From: Brevundimonas sp. M20
GTDB taxonomy: Bacteria > Pseudomonadota > Alphaproteobacteria > Caulobacterales > Caulobacteraceae
Length of the DNA stretch: 64,000 nucleotides
Reading direction: 5' to 3'
Assembly (NCBI RefSeq): GCF_006547065.1
Contig: NZ_CP041243.1
Location: forward strand, 945,001-1,009,000
The translations under genes and the position numbers were made by a program. Under the pieces are notes generated by a model. It was not told the origin of the DNA, made no database searches, and worked only from the letters and a program-made list of their open reading frames with translations. How positions within the stretch are numbered: the first letter of the stretch is position 1; every line of letters starts with the position of its first letter. Positions 29,288-38,554 of the stretch are shown here, piece by piece.

Positions 29288-29860
29288 CTATGACTTGAGT
29301 GATGTCCGGGCGTCCTCGTCGGTGATCAGAATAACGCCTTCCGCGCCCTCGATGCGTTCGGCGGGCGCGACGGTGGGATTGGAAGGATAGCGTGAACCGT
29401 CGAACTTGAGCCGGGCTTCATAGCCGTTGATGAGTCCGCCGCCGCCGACACGCACACCGATGTCTGGCAAGCCGTTTGTTCGGGTTGAAAGCACCCGGAC
29501 AGGGGCGCGAGTGACCGACGTGTCGCCCAGCACCGCATAGGTTCCGCCGGTCTTGCGCAGGATCAGCAGTTTGCAGCCTCCGCTGCCGCAGAATTCCGGT
29601 CCGACCAGATAGACCAGTGTCAGGGCCTGCTCGCCTTCGCCCACCTCGCGCGCGACGTACCCGAGCGGCGCCATCGCATCGGCCGTCCGCTCTTGCAGAA
29701 ACGCCGTGAGAGCCGGGTCGGCGCCCGGTGCGGGCGTTGCGGCAGGCGCGGGGCGCTGCAGGTCAGCTGCGGAGCTTGCCTCGGTCGGCGTCCCCGTCCC
29801 GGCGCCGGGCCGGCAACCCACGATCAGAAGGGCCGTGGCGACAAGGGTGACAGCTTTCAT
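29288..29860 (-). CDS. Hypothetical lipoprotein
   Basis: A 190-residue protein. The signal sequence ends in the lipobox LIVGC with C16. A Pro/Ala/Thr-rich linker (about 17-50) leads to a compact domain with a CGSGGC pair that could form a disulfide, then a beta-rich region. I do not recognise a family. It lies 40 bp upstream of msbA on the same strand and may share its transcript. It is divergent from the phosphatase gene. Confidence 0.72.
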   Translation of the reverse strand: MKAVTLVATALLIVGCRPGAGTGTPTEASSAADLQRPAPAATPAPGADPALTAFLQERTADAMAPLGYVAREVGEGEQALTLVYLVGPEFCGSGGCKLLILRKTGGTYAVLGDTSVTRAPVRVLSTRTNGLPDIGVRVGGGGLINGYEARLKFDGSRYPSNPTVAPAERIEGAEGVILITDEDARTSLKS

Positions 29861-29938
29861 GGCGGCTCTCCTGTGGTCGGTAGCGTAGACTCAAACCGCC
29901 AGATGACGATTGGCTCCAGACCCTCTATCTCCACACTC

Positions 29939-30604
29939 ATGTCGTCCTACGATCTCTCCACCCGCGCCGGCCGCTTCAAGGCGCGCTGGGACTATGTCTG
30001 GAAGGACCACGCCTTCCTGCGGCGGTGGTTCATGAACGCCCACTGGCTGGGGCCGGATCTGGTGCGGACGAACCAGCCGTCACCGCGACAGCTGGCCTAC
30101 TGGAAATCGCAGGGGATCAAGACGGTCATCAACCTGCGCGGGGCGCGGGATGAGGCCTATTATGCGCTGGAGAAGGATGCGTGCGAGCGGCTGGGCCTGA
30201 CCCTGATCGACGCGCCGCTGGACAGCCGCGATCCGCCGCAGACGGATCGCATCCACCGGGCGAAGCGGCTGTTCGAGACGATCGAATATCCGGTGCTGAT
30301 CCACTGCAAGTCGGGCGCGGACCGGGCGGGGATGATGGCGGTCTTCTATCGCCACTTCCATCTGGGCGAGCCGATCAGCGAGGCCATCGGCCAGCTGTCG
30401 AAGAAATACCTGCACCACCGCGAGGGGCTGACGGGGGTGCTGGACTATACGCTGGAGAAGTATCTGAAGGAGGTGGAGCCGACGGGCGTCAGCTTCCTCG
30501 ATTGGGTCGACAGCCCGGCCTATGATCCGAAGGCGATACGAGCCGAGTTCAAGGGGCAGTGGTGGGGCACCCTGCTGACGGAAAAACTGCTGAAGCGGGA
30601 GTAG
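29939..30604 (+). CDS. Dual-specificity/tyrosine phosphatase-like protein
   Basis: A 221-residue cytoplasmic protein with the cysteine-phosphatase signature HCKSGADR (H122, C123, R129), preceded by INLRGARDEAYYALE and a general-acid Asp candidate in DAPLDSRDPP. Bacterial members act on phosphotyrosine, phosphoinositide or other phosphoesters. It is a lone gene between minus-strand lipid A and pmbA-cysQ units. Start choice: ATG 29939 or the in-frame ATG at 29903; neither has a clear ribosome site. Confidence 0.85.
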   Translation: MSSYDLSTRAGRFKARWDYVWKDHAFLRRWFMNAHWLGPDLVRTNQPSPRQLAYWKSQGIKTVINLRGARDEAYYALEKDACERLGLTLIDAPLDSRDPPQTDRIHRAKRLFETIEYPVLIHCKSGADRAGMMAVFYRHFHLGEPISEAIGQLSKKYLHHREGLTGVLDYTLEKYLKEVEPTGVSFLDWVDSPAYDPKAIRAEFKGQWWGTLLTEKLLKRE

Positions 30605-30619
30605 GGCTCAGCCCTCCGA

Positions 30620-30844
30620 TCAGCCCCAAGGGCCGCGCGGGCCGTCCGGCGAGGTGGGATTGGATCCGCGCTCCTGCGCCAGTTCGGCCTCGCGGCGAGC
30701 CTTGCGCCGGGCTTCCCAGTTCCGGAACCAGCGGGTCCAGGCCATTTCATTGCGCAGGGCCATGACCCAGATCGCCAGAGACATCAGCAGGAAGACCAGC
30801 ATGCTGATCTCCTCGACGCCGAGGGTGCGGCCAAACAGGGTCAT
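30620..30844 (-). CDS. Small membrane protein with charged tail
   Basis: A 74-residue protein with one hydrophobic helix (about residues 12-32, EISMLVFLLMSLAIWVMAL) and an Arg/Glu-rich helical tail (RRKARREAELAQE). The start ATG at 30844 follows GGAGA with usual spacing; an ATG ten codons upstream is possible. It lies 45 bp after the DUF4170 gene on the same strand, so it probably belongs to the pmbA-cysQ-DUF4170 unit. I know no function. Confidence 0.65.
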   Translation of the reverse strand: MTLFGRTLGVEEISMLVFLLMSLAIWVMALRNEMAWTRWFRNWEARRKARREAELAQERGSNPTSPDGPRGPWG

Positions 30845-30889
30845 GGCGCGGTCTCCGGTTCCTGAGGCAGGCACAATGCCTGCCCCGGC

Positions 30890-31138
30890 TTAGTGTTCCG
30901 CCGCGTCGCCGCGCGGGTCGATCAGGCGGTGGGCGTGCAGGATGAAGTAGCGCATGTGGGCATTGTCGACCGAAGCCTGGGCCTTGGCCTTCCAAGCCTT
31001 GCGCGCTTCCTCATAGTTGGGGAAGGCGCCGACGAACTCGATCTGGCTGACATCGCGGAAGACGGGCGCGTCCAGATGGCGCAGCTCGCCGCCGATGACG
31101 ATGTGAAGAAGTTGGGCCGGATCGGCGTTCGTGGTCAT
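30890..31138 (-). CDS. DUF4170 family protein
   Basis: An 82-residue protein matching DUF4170: LHIVIGGEL, then VGAFPNYEEARKAWKAKAQ, VDNAHMRYFILHAHRLIDP. No enzymatic motif is visible. The gene follows cysQ, an order that recurs in alphaproteobacteria next to Kdo and lipid A genes, which suggests an envelope-related role by association only. The ATG at 31138 is chosen because the preceding 21 codons, which contain Cys and Pro clusters, do not fit the family. Confidence 0.88.
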   Translation of the reverse strand: MTTNADPAQLLHIVIGGELRHLDAPVFRDVSQIEFVGAFPNYEEARKAWKAKAQASVDNAHMRYFILHAHRLIDPRGDAAEH

Positions 31139-31214
31139 GTTCTCGTTCCCGGGGGGAGGGCAGTCAGGGGTGTCACCGTCCCACGAGCAGGTTGAGATCA
31201 CCTGAAGAGACGGA

Positions 31215-32012
31215 TCAGCGGGGCGCGAGCGGAATAGGCCCTGTGCGCTTCAGGATCAACGGGTGGAGGCCCGGAGCGGCGCAGATCAGGCTGGTTTGTC
31301 GCGGATCGGGCTGGTTGAACCGCCACGGAAGACCGTGGTGGTCGCTGACCTTGGCGCCGGACTCCTCGGCGATCAGGGCGCCGGCGCAGACGTCCCAGTC
31401 CCATTTCGGCGTCAGAGCGATGGCGGCGTCGAAGGCGCCCGCGGCGACCAGGGCCATGCGGTAGGCGAGGGCGTTGCGCTTCTCATAGCGCATGGGCGGC
31501 CAGGGCTCGGGCCACAGCGGGCCCTCCATCAACCGGGCGTCGGCCAGCACCGAGGCGTCATCCAGATCGGTGGTGTCGGACGGGGTGATCGCGTGCTCAT
31601 TCAGGCTGGCCCCGCCGCCGAGTGTGGCGACGAAGGTCTCGTTCAGCATCGGCGCATGAATGACGGCCGCGACCGGGCGGCCGTCCTCGACCACGGCGAT
31701 AGGGATACACCACCACGGCTTGTCCTTCATGTAGGCAACGGTGCCGTCGATGGGGTCGACCACGAAGATGCGCCGCTTCGTCAGACGCTCGGCGGTGTCG
31801 GCGGTTTCCTCGGACAGCCAGCCGTAGTCGGGCCGGGCGGCCAGCAGCCGGTCGCGCAGCAAGGCGTCCACCGCCAGATCGGCGGAGGTGACGGGCGAGC
31901 CGCCGGACTTGGACCAGATCTTCAGACCGGCCTCGCGCTCGGACAGGGCCAGTTCGCCGGCGGCGAGGACCGCCTCGCGGATGAGTTCGAGATCGTCCGC
32001 GTAATCCGTCAT
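31215..32012 (-). CDS. Inositol monophosphatase family / CysQ-like 3'(2'),5'-bisphosphate nucleotidase
   Basis: A 265-residue enzyme of the Li+-sensitive phosphatase fold. Metal-binding motifs are visible: the EE pair in WLSEET, DPIDGT (about 87-92) and WDWDVCAGALIAEESGA near 210-225. CysQ hydrolyses PAP to AMP, while related members act on inositol phosphate or fructose bisphosphate. The adjacency to pmbA and DUF4170 is the alphaproteobacterial cysQ/suhB-like context. It overlaps the pmbA stop by 4 nt. Confidence 0.88.
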   Translation of the reverse strand: MTDYADDLELIREAVLAAGELALSEREAGLKIWSKSGGSPVTSADLAVDALLRDRLLAARPDYGWLSEETADTAERLTKRRIFVVDPIDGTVAYMKDKPWWCIPIAVVEDGRPVAAVIHAPMLNETFVATLGGGASLNEHAITPSDTTDLDDASVLADARLMEGPLWPEPWPPMRYEKRNALAYRMALVAAGAFDAAIALTPKWDWDVCAGALIAEESGAKVSDHHGLPWRFNQPDPRQTSLICAAPGLHPLILKRTGPIPLAPR

Positions 32013-33361
32013 TTGCCCGCGATGGCCACCGCGTCGAACAGCAGGGACGGGCTGTTGAAGCCGCCCCGGAACTCAAGGTCCGAGGCGGGGATCAGACGGG
32101 CCCACAAATCCTTCAGATTGCCCGCGACCGTGACTTCACTGACCGGATAGGCGCGCTCACCGTTCTCGAACCAGAAACCCGAGACCCCGGCGGACCAATC
32201 GCCCGTGTTGCCGTTCAGCGAGGGGCCGAACATGGAGGTGATCAGCAGGCCGGTCCCGGCGGCGCCCATCAGACCATTCAGGTCCTGCTCGCCGGCTTCG
32301 AGGTGCAGGTTGTGCGTTGAGACGCCGGGAGGACCGGCGAGGCCGCGCGAGGCGTGCCCGGTCGAGGCGAGACCCAACTGGGCCGCGCTGGAGCTGTTCA
32401 TCAGCCAGGTGGTCAGAACGCCGTCCTCGACGATGGATTGCTTCCAGACCGCGACGCCTTCGTCATCGAACGGGGTGGAGCCGAGGCCGCGCGGACGGAA
32501 GGGATCGTCGATCAGGTTTACGCCCTTCGGCAGAACAGCCTGGCCGAGCCTGTCCTTCAGGAAGGAGGTGCCGCGGGCGATTGATGCGCCGGAGATGGCG
32601 CCCAGCAGGGGCGACAGGACCTGGGTGGCGATGCGGTTCTCGAAGATCACCGGTGCGGTGGTCGAGGCGATCTTGCGCGGGCCGGTGCGTTCGACGGCGC
32701 GCTTGCCCGCATAGGCGCCGATGGCTTCGGCGGAGGGCAGGTCGGAGAGGTGGCGCACGGCGCGGTGCTCGCCGCCGCGTTCCATGGCGCCGTCCTTCTC
32801 GGCGATGACGCCGACGCCCAGCGAGAAGGCCGAGCCCTGATAGGCGCCGTCGAAGCCGTGCGAGGTGACCAGACGCCAGCGGCTGGACGAGGTGGCGGCA
32901 TGACCGCCCTCGGACTTGGCGACACCTTCCACGGACAGGGCGGCGGCCTCGGCGGCGGCGGCGGCGGCCTCCAGCTCGGCGGCGCTGCGCTCGGTCGGGT
33001 CATGAAGGTCGAGATCGGGGAAGGGGCCCTTGGCCAGACGATCCTGCGGCGCGAGACCGGCCCAGGGGTCTTCCGGGGCGAGGCGGGCCATGGCGACCGC
33101 GCGTTCGACCAGACGGGCGCGGGTCTTGTCCGACAGGTCCGAGGCCGAGACGGTGGCCTGACGCTTGCCGATGAAGACGCGCAGGCCGAGATCGCGGCTT
33201 TCCTCGCGTTCCACATCCTCCAGCGCGCCGTTGCGCACGCCGATGGAGAGGGAGGCGCGTTCGGAGGTCACCGCCTCGGCGGCGTCCGCGCCGGCCTTGA
33301 GGGCGGCGGCGATCAGATCGGGCAGGATGTCGGAGGCGGCGGCGTCACGCGGGGAGGTCAT
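32009..33361 (-). CDS. pmbA: TldD/PmbA-family metalloprotease component
   Basis: A 450-residue protein of the PmbA (TldE) side: it starts with the helical ALKAGADAAEAV segment and the beta-rich VRNGALEDVEREESRDLGLRVFIG block, and ends with a domain including NLHLEAGEQDLNGLM and GVSGFWFENGERAYPVSEVTVAGNL. In E. coli, TldD and PmbA form a complex that cleaves unfolded peptides such as microcin precursors and CcdA; the active HExxxH is in TldD. No HExxxH is visible here, as expected for PmbA. It is the first gene of pmbA-cysQ-DUF4170. Confidence 0.93.
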   Translation of the reverse strand: MTSPRDAAASDILPDLIAAALKAGADAAEAVTSERASLSIGVRNGALEDVEREESRDLGLRVFIGKRQATVSASDLSDKTRARLVERAVAMARLAPEDPWAGLAPQDRLAKGPFPDLDLHDPTERSAAELEAAAAAAEAAALSVEGVAKSEGGHAATSSSRWRLVTSHGFDGAYQGSAFSLGVGVIAEKDGAMERGGEHRAVRHLSDLPSAEAIGAYAGKRAVERTGPRKIASTTAPVIFENRIATQVLSPLLGAISGASIARGTSFLKDRLGQAVLPKGVNLIDDPFRPRGLGSTPFDDEGVAVWKQSIVEDGVLTTWLMNSSSAAQLGLASTGHASRGLAGPPGVSTHNLHLEAGEQDLNGLMGAAGTGLLITSMFGPSLNGNTGDWSAGVSGFWFENGERAYPVSEVTVAGNLKDLWARLIPASDLEFRGGFNSPSLLFDAVAIAGK

Positions 33362-33401
33362 GCCCCGATATGGCCGGGCCTCCGTCCGCGCGCAACCGCC
33401 G

Positions 33402-33821
33402 TCAGAAGACGGCGGCGAAGATCAGCAGGCCCGCAGAGCCGATGAAGGTCAGATAGGTCAGGATCATGCCGAGCATCCGGCCGACGGCGGGCTGCTTCTC
33501 CTGACCCATGCCCCAGGCGTGCAGGACTCGGCCGATGAAAAAGGCGCCGCCCACGGCGTGAACGATGGCCGCGCTGTAGAAGACCGCGACCACGGCAAGG
33601 GCGACCAACGCCAGCGGGACATACTCAATGGCGTTGCCGAAGGCGCGGGTGGAGGCGGTCAGGGCAGGGTGGCCGCCGTCGCCGACCGAGACCTTCAACT
33701 TGCGCCGTCCGGCGCTGATCCGCATCGACAGCCACAGGATGAACAGCAGAGACAGGCCGGTCCAGAGGGCGACGGCGCGGAACGCCTCGGTATGAAAGGC
33801 CAGGGCCTGTTCGATGCTCAT
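33402..33821 (-). CDS. MAPEG family membrane protein
   Basis: A 139-residue protein with four membrane helices. The MAPEG pattern is clear: RISAGRRKLKVSVGDGG after helix 1, ASTRAFGNAIEYVPLAL at helix 2, and GRVLHAWGM before helix 4. Eukaryotic homologues are glutathione-dependent enzymes of eicosanoid metabolism. Bacterial members are poorly characterised and may have glutathione transferase activity. It lies 40 bp upstream of pmbA on the same strand and 23 bp downstream of the M14 peptidase gene. Confidence 0.9.
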   Translation of the reverse strand: MSIEQALAFHTEAFRAVALWTGLSLLFILWLSMRISAGRRKLKVSVGDGGHPALTASTRAFGNAIEYVPLALVALAVVAVFYSAAIVHAVGGAFFIGRVLHAWGMGQEKQPAVGRMLGMILTYLTFIGSAGLLIFAAVF

Positions 33822-33844
33822 GGTGTCCCTCCCCGGGAATATGG

Positions 33845-35665
33845 TCAGTTTTCGCGCGCGACCGGATAGAGCCGGTAGTGATCATCATAGAACGGCGTGC
33901 GCTCGTAGAACCACTGCAGGCGGGCGTCGCCGTTGGCGGCGAAGTCGGGCTCGGCGGCCAGCTTGGCCTCGAACTCGGCCTTCAACGCCGGATCGGCGGC
34001 CATCATGCGCTCGGCCAGCGGGGCGATGGCGTAGCCTTCGATGTATTCCACACGGCTGAGGACCTCGGGGAACATGCCCCAGGCGAAGAAGCTTTCGGAC
34101 GACTGCGGTTCCAGCAGCAGAACGACGATGTCGCCCAGCGGCTGGTCGGTCGGCACGCGGACCGAGCCGGCCGGGAAGGTCCAGTCGCGCTGGAGCGGCG
34201 TGACCTGCGTCACGGTCGTCTGGACGTGGCCCTCGTTGGCGCGCGTGGCGAGGCGCGGATCGTTCAGGCGCAGCATCTCGACGGGCACGGTGCGCGGAGC
34301 GGTCAGGGTCTCCATGGTCACGCCGTGGATGCGCAGGCGTTCGATGATGTCGGTGCGATAGGACGGCACCCAGTAGGCCTCGGGCCGGCGCAGGGTCAGC
34401 GTCGGGTGCGAGGCGTAGAAGGGCATCTGCCAGACCTGCGGGTCCGGTTGGCCCAGCCAGCGGATCTCCCGGCGGCCCGAGGCGGGGCTGTCGTAAGTCT
34501 CGTAGGTGATGCCCTTGAAGGCGCGCGTCGAGGACGGCTGTTCGTCAGACGCGAAGTTGGCCGGTATCTCGGCGGGACGCAGGGCGCTGTCGGCGGCGAT
34601 GGCGGTGCGCAGGCCCGCCCCCTCGGTGGCCAGCAGTTTCAGGGTGCGCTCAAGGAAGACATAGGTTCCCAGAACGCGCTGTTCGTGCGGCTTGAGGCTG
34701 TGGTTCTCGATCAGGATGGTCGGGACGTGAGCCGCCGAGCCCCAGCCGTTGGAGAACCGCTCGCCCAGCCCGCCGTCGTTCAGGCCCGCGCGCGGGTTCT
34801 GGTCGTCGATGCCGAACACCAGTTCGCCGGGGATGTGGCCGCGGGCCTCGAGCGCCGCATTGATCGCGGGCTTGAAGGCGTCGTCCAGCCAGCGGGCCGT
34901 GGCGGGCGAGCGGGAATACAGGCCGTTCTCGCCATTGTAGCCGTAGGTGACGTCGTACTGGTAATCCATGCCGTCGGTGACGTGGATGTCGACGTAGAGG
35001 TCGGGCCGGTACTTCACGATCAGGCCGCGCACCGCCCGCATCTCGGGCTGGTCCAGCTTCAGGTAGTCGCGGTTGAGGTTCTGGTTGGTCGCCGTGTTGC
35101 GCCAGCCCTGAATACGGGGCCCGCGCTGGTTCGGGCGGCTGTAGGCGCTCGCGCGCTCGTGCCCGTCGACGGACAGGATCGGGATCAGGATCAGGTTGAC
35201 CCGGTCCAGCAGGTCATCCTTGCCGTAGAAGGCGATGTCGCGCAGCAGCATCATGCCCGCGTCCTTGCCGTCGATCTCGCCGGGGTGGATGCCCGCCTGC
35301 GCCAGCAGCACCGACTTGGACGGATCGAAGGTCGCGCCGTCCTTCGAGGCGATGACGGCGTAGATCGGGCGGCCCTCGGGCGAGACGCCGAACTGTTCAA
35401 TGCGGATCAGGTCCGAGGCGGCGTCCAGCCGGTCGAACCACGCGCGGGTGTCAGCATAATCGGGGCTGAAGTCGTGGTCGGGATCAGCCTCGAACGCGGT
35501 GACCCACGGGTCGGAGGCGTCGCGCAGCAGGTCGCGGCTGGCGCCGTTCCATTCCGGAGCCGGGGGCAGGAAGGGCTGATCCCACGGCGCTGTGTTGGAA
35601 ACAGACTGGGCCATGGCGGGACTCGCGAACAGGAGGGCGGCTGCGATCAGAAGGGGCGTGCGCAT
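33845..35665 (-). CDS. M14-family zinc carboxypeptidase, exported
   Basis: A 606-residue protein. The signal peptide MRTPLLIAAALLFASPAMAQ ends at residue 20. The M14 zinc site begins with HPGE in QAGIHPGEIDGKD (about 110), and the second His is in YVDIHVTDG (about 225). A catalytic Glu candidate is in LIENHSLKPHEQR (about 310). The C-terminal half (about 350-600) has no motif I recognise and may be a beta-rich accessory domain. It should trim C-terminal residues from peptides in the periplasm or outside the cell. The ATG at 35665 is chosen because the signal peptide begins there. Confidence 0.88.
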   Translation of the reverse strand: MRTPLLIAAALLFASPAMAQSVSNTAPWDQPFLPPAPEWNGASRDLLRDASDPWVTAFEADPDHDFSPDYADTRAWFDRLDAASDLIRIEQFGVSPEGRPIYAVIASKDGATFDPSKSVLLAQAGIHPGEIDGKDAGMMLLRDIAFYGKDDLLDRVNLILIPILSVDGHERASAYSRPNQRGPRIQGWRNTATNQNLNRDYLKLDQPEMRAVRGLIVKYRPDLYVDIHVTDGMDYQYDVTYGYNGENGLYSRSPATARWLDDAFKPAINAALEARGHIPGELVFGIDDQNPRAGLNDGGLGERFSNGWGSAAHVPTILIENHSLKPHEQRVLGTYVFLERTLKLLATEGAGLRTAIAADSALRPAEIPANFASDEQPSSTRAFKGITYETYDSPASGRREIRWLGQPDPQVWQMPFYASHPTLTLRRPEAYWVPSYRTDIIERLRIHGVTMETLTAPRTVPVEMLRLNDPRLATRANEGHVQTTVTQVTPLQRDWTFPAGSVRVPTDQPLGDIVVLLLEPQSSESFFAWGMFPEVLSRVEYIEGYAIAPLAERMMAADPALKAEFEAKLAAEPDFAANGDARLQWFYERTPFYDDHYRLYPVAREN

Positions 35666-35712
35666 GGCGCCCTTCCTCGACCAAATGACGGGTTGCCGCA
35701 AGCGGGTCAGGC

Positions 35713-36342
35713 TTAACCGGTGACCCCGAGCGCGGGCGACCAGGCGCCCGAGGCCATCAGGTGGATCGCGGCCTGAGACGCGCTCCACAGGCTGTAGGCG
35801 AGCACGATCAGAAGGGCGGCGATGACGACGGGGCGCCACGGCGCGAACGCCGCGACGGCGGTGGTGCTGAAGAATATGCCGAAGCCCACCCACAGGCGGA
35901 CGGTGGACAGGGCGGCGAAGCCCGTGTTGACGCTCATCAGTCCGAGGAACAGCAGGCCGACGCAGAGGTTGGCTGTCATGATGCAGCCGAACACCAGCCT
36001 GCGGTGCTTCCAGAAATGCTGGTCGAGATCTATCCGGCCGTGTTGGCCCTCGGCCGTCAGGCGGGGGAAGGTCACGCTGGCGGCGACATAGAAGGTGGAG
36101 GCGATGATCAGCCCGACGATCAGCAAGGCCGAATTGAACGGCGCGCCGCGGAAGATCACCCAGGCCTGGTTCCAGAAAGTGACGACATCCAGCGCGACGA
36201 AGGCCGCCAGCACGGGGGTCAACCAGCCGAAGCGAACACGCTCCTTCTCATGCAGCACGCGGGCGAAACCGCCGACGAGTTCGGCGACGCACAGGCCCAG
36301 CAGAAGGCCGTAGAAGCTGAAGAAGAACTCGAACGCGCTCAT
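35713..36342 (-). CDS. Hypothetical multi-spanning membrane protein
   Basis: A 209-residue protein with about six hydrophobic helices (starts near residues 5, 43, 70, 115, 142 and 168), short loops and a few charged residues between helices 3 and 4 (EGQHGRIDLDQHFWKHRR). I do not recognise a family or catalytic motif. It lies 47 bp upstream of the M14 peptidase gene on the same strand and could be co-transcribed. Confidence 0.75.
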   Translation of the reverse strand: MSAFEFFFSFYGLLLGLCVAELVGGFARVLHEKERVRFGWLTPVLAAFVALDVVTFWNQAWVIFRGAPFNSALLIVGLIIASTFYVAASVTFPRLTAEGQHGRIDLDQHFWKHRRLVFGCIMTANLCVGLLFLGLMSVNTGFAALSTVRLWVGFGIFFSTTAVAAFAPWRPVVIAALLIVLAYSLWSASQAAIHLMASGAWSPALGVTG

Positions 36343-36414
36343 GGCCCCACCCTTGTTCCGGGCAACCTATGCCTTGGGGCGCCGTCCGTCACCCTGTCCG
36401 CCCCCGCAAACGCA

Positions 36415-36457
36415 AACAGCCGGCGCCGCTCCCGGAGCAGGGGCGACGCCGGCTGTT
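36415..36457 (-). terminator. Hairpin downstream of small periplasmic protein gene
   Basis: AACAGCCGGCG (36415-36425) and CGCCGGCTGTT (36447-36457) are 11-bp perfect arms with a 21-nt loop that can itself fold. On the minus strand it begins 24 bp after the stop codon at 36482 and is followed by TGCGTTTGCG, a weak T-rich tract. It probably ends the transcript of the 114-residue protein. Confidence 0.6.
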
Positions 36458-36481
36458 GAAAGCCGGATGGGCCTTGCGGCG

Positions 36482-36826
36482 TCAGGCGCCGCGCTTGGCG
36501 ACCAGGCGGTCGACGGTGGCCTGGGCCTCGTTGCGACGGGTGGTGTGCCCGGCGATCTCGGCGCGTTGGGCGGCGCTGAGACCACCGGCGGCGGCGCCCT
36601 GCTCCTGGATCGCTTCGATCTGGGCGTTCAGGTCGGCGACGGTGTCCTGGGCGTCCCAAAGCTGCTGTTGTTCAGCGGGGGTGAGGCGCGGCGGCTGCAC
36701 GCGACGCGGACGCGAGGCGCCGCGGGCCGAATTGCGACCGGTCAGGACCTGCGCGTCGGAAATGGTCGGAATGCTGATCACCGGCATGGCGGTGGCGACG
36801 GCGAGAACGGCGATGAGTGCGCGCAT
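36482..36826 (-). CDS. Small exported coiled-coil protein
   Basis: A 114-residue protein. A signal peptide (MRALIAVLAVATAMPVISI, about residues 1-25) is followed by an Arg/Pro-rich stretch and a Gln/Ala/Glu-rich helix (about 50-110) with heptad character, such as DAQDTVADLNAQIEAIQEQG. It may bind an envelope component. No family is recognised. The ATG at 36826 is preferred to one six codons earlier because the signal peptide then has the usual short n-region. Confidence 0.7.
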   Translation of the reverse strand: MRALIAVLAVATAMPVISIPTISDAQVLTGRNSARGASRPRRVQPPRLTPAEQQQLWDAQDTVADLNAQIEAIQEQGAAAGGLSAAQRAEIAGHTTRRNEAQATVDRLVAKRGA

Positions 36827-36951
36827 GAGGGGCTCCGTGTCCAAGCGAAGCCCGGACGTTAGATTACAAGACTGTCATTTGGGAAGCGTTTTTCTGACAC
36901 AGATGTTGCACTGCATCGTGAACAGCGGCGCCGGGAACACAACGGGCGCGA

Positions 36952-38481
36952 CTACCTCCAGATCGGCGTCTTGTCGCCGGGCAGGCCGAGGCGGTCCCAC
37001 ATGTCTGAGACGCGGTCGATGACCTCGGTCTCCATGCGGATTTCCTCACCCCACTCGCGCTTGGTCTCCGGCTCCCACTTGTCGGTGGCGTCCAGACCGA
37101 TCTTCGAGCCCAGCCCGCTCTCCGGGCTGGCGAAGTCGAGATAGTCGATCGGGGTGTTCTCGATCAGGGTGATGTCCCGCGCCGGGTCCATCTTGGTCGA
37201 GATGGCCCACATGACGTCCTTCCAGTCGCGGGCGTTGATGTCGTCGTCCACGACGATCACCCACTTGGTGTACATGAACTGGCGCAGGTAGCTCCACACG
37301 CCCAGCATCACGCGCTTGGCGTGGCCGGGATAGGCCTTCTTCATCGACACCACGGCGATGCGATAGCTGCAGCCCTCGGGCGGCAGCCAGAAGTCGGTGA
37401 TCTCCGGGAACTGCTGACGCAGCAGGGGGATGAAGACCTCGTTCAGCGCTTCCCCCAGCACCGAGGGCTCATCCGGCGGGCGGCCGGTGAAGGTGGTGAG
37501 GTAGATCGGGTCCTTCCGCATGGTGATGGCGGTGACCTGGAAGACCGGGAAGGTCTCGACCGAGTTGTAGTAGCCGGTGTGGTCGCCGTAGGGTCCCTCG
37601 GCGTGGTGCTCGTCCAGCAGGACATGGCCTTCCAGCACGATCTCGGCCTGGGCCGGGACCATCAGCGGCACGGTTTTGCAGGGTACCAGCTCGGCCTTGG
37701 CGCCGCGCAGCAGGCCGGCGAACTGATACTCCGACAGGGTGTCCGGCACCGGGGTCACGGCGGCGAGGATGGTGCCCGGATCGGCGCCGAGCACGATGGC
37801 CGCGGGCAGGGGCTCGCGCGAGCCGGTCTTCTTGTGACGGGCGTAGTGCTGGGCGCCGCCGCGGTGGGCCAGCCAGCGCATGATCGCCTTGTCCTTGCCC
37901 AGCACCTGCATGCGGTAGATGCCGAGGTTGAAGTCGTCCTCGCGGGCGTCGGACGGCCCCTTGGTGACGACCAGACCCCAGGTGATCAGCGGCGCGGGCT
38001 CGCCGGGCCAGCAGCCCTGGATCGGCAGCGAGGTCAGGTCGATCTGGTCGCCCTTCAGCACCACCTGCTGCACGGGCGCGGTCTTCACCGTCCTGGGGCG
38101 CATGGCCATGACGGTCTGGGCCAGCGGCAGCATCTCCATCGCGTCGCCGAAACCGCGCGGCGGGGTCGGGTTGCGAAGGAAGGCCAGCAGTTCGCCGACC
38201 TCGCGCAGTTCGGCGGCGGTGGTGCGTTGCTTCTTCTCCAGCGTCACCCCCATGGCGACCCGCTTCACCGTCCCGAACAGATTGGCGAGGCAGGGGATGG
38301 GGCTGATCGTGCCGTCCGGCATGACCGGCTTTTCAAAGATCACCGCCGGGCCGCCGTTGCGCAGCAGCCGGGTCTGAATCTCGGTCATCTCGAGATGAGT
38401 GGAGACCGGCTCGCTTACCCGAACGAGCTCGCCCTCGGCTTCGAGGATTTCGATGAAGTCGCGCAGCGATTTGTAGGCCAT
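36952..38481 (-). CDS. ubiD: UbiD-family prenylated-FMN-dependent decarboxylase
   Basis: A 509-residue protein. The start [18 protein letters not shown] and later blocks ([74 protein letters not shown]) match UbiD. UbiD removes the carboxylate of 4-hydroxy-3-polyprenylbenzoate in ubiquinone synthesis using prenyl-FMN made by UbiX. UbiX is not in the window. The GTG at 38517 would add 12 Pro-rich residues; the ATG at 38481 fits the family better. Other aromatic-acid substrates cannot be excluded but are less likely for this length and motif set. Confidence 0.93.
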   Translation of the reverse strand: MAYKSLRDFIEILEAEGELVRVSEPVSTHLEMTEIQTRLLRNGGPAVIFEKPVMPDGTISPIPCLANLFGTVKRVAMGVTLEKKQRTTAAELREVGELLAFLRNPTPPRGFGDAMEMLPLAQTVMAMRPRTVKTAPVQQVVLKGDQIDLTSLPIQGCWPGEPAPLITWGLVVTKGPSDAREDDFNLGIYRMQVLGKDKAIMRWLAHRGGAQHYARHKKTGSREPLPAAIVLGADPGTILAAVTPVPDTLSEYQFAGLLRGAKAELVPCKTVPLMVPAQAEIVLEGHVLLDEHHAEGPYGDHTGYYNSVETFPVFQVTAITMRKDPIYLTTFTGRPPDEPSVLGEALNEVFIPLLRQQFPEITDFWLPPEGCSYRIAVVSMKKAYPGHAKRVMLGVWSYLRQFMYTKWVIVVDDDINARDWKDVMWAISTKMDPARDITLIENTPIDYLDFASPESGLGSKIGLDATDKWEPETKREWGEEIRMETEVIDRVSDMWDRLGLPGDKTPIWR

Positions 38482-38554
38482 GGGCGGAGGCTTAGGCGGA
38501 CCGACTGGTTCTGTCACGCCGCCTTTGCCGTGTCGCGTCAGCGCAGACCCGACC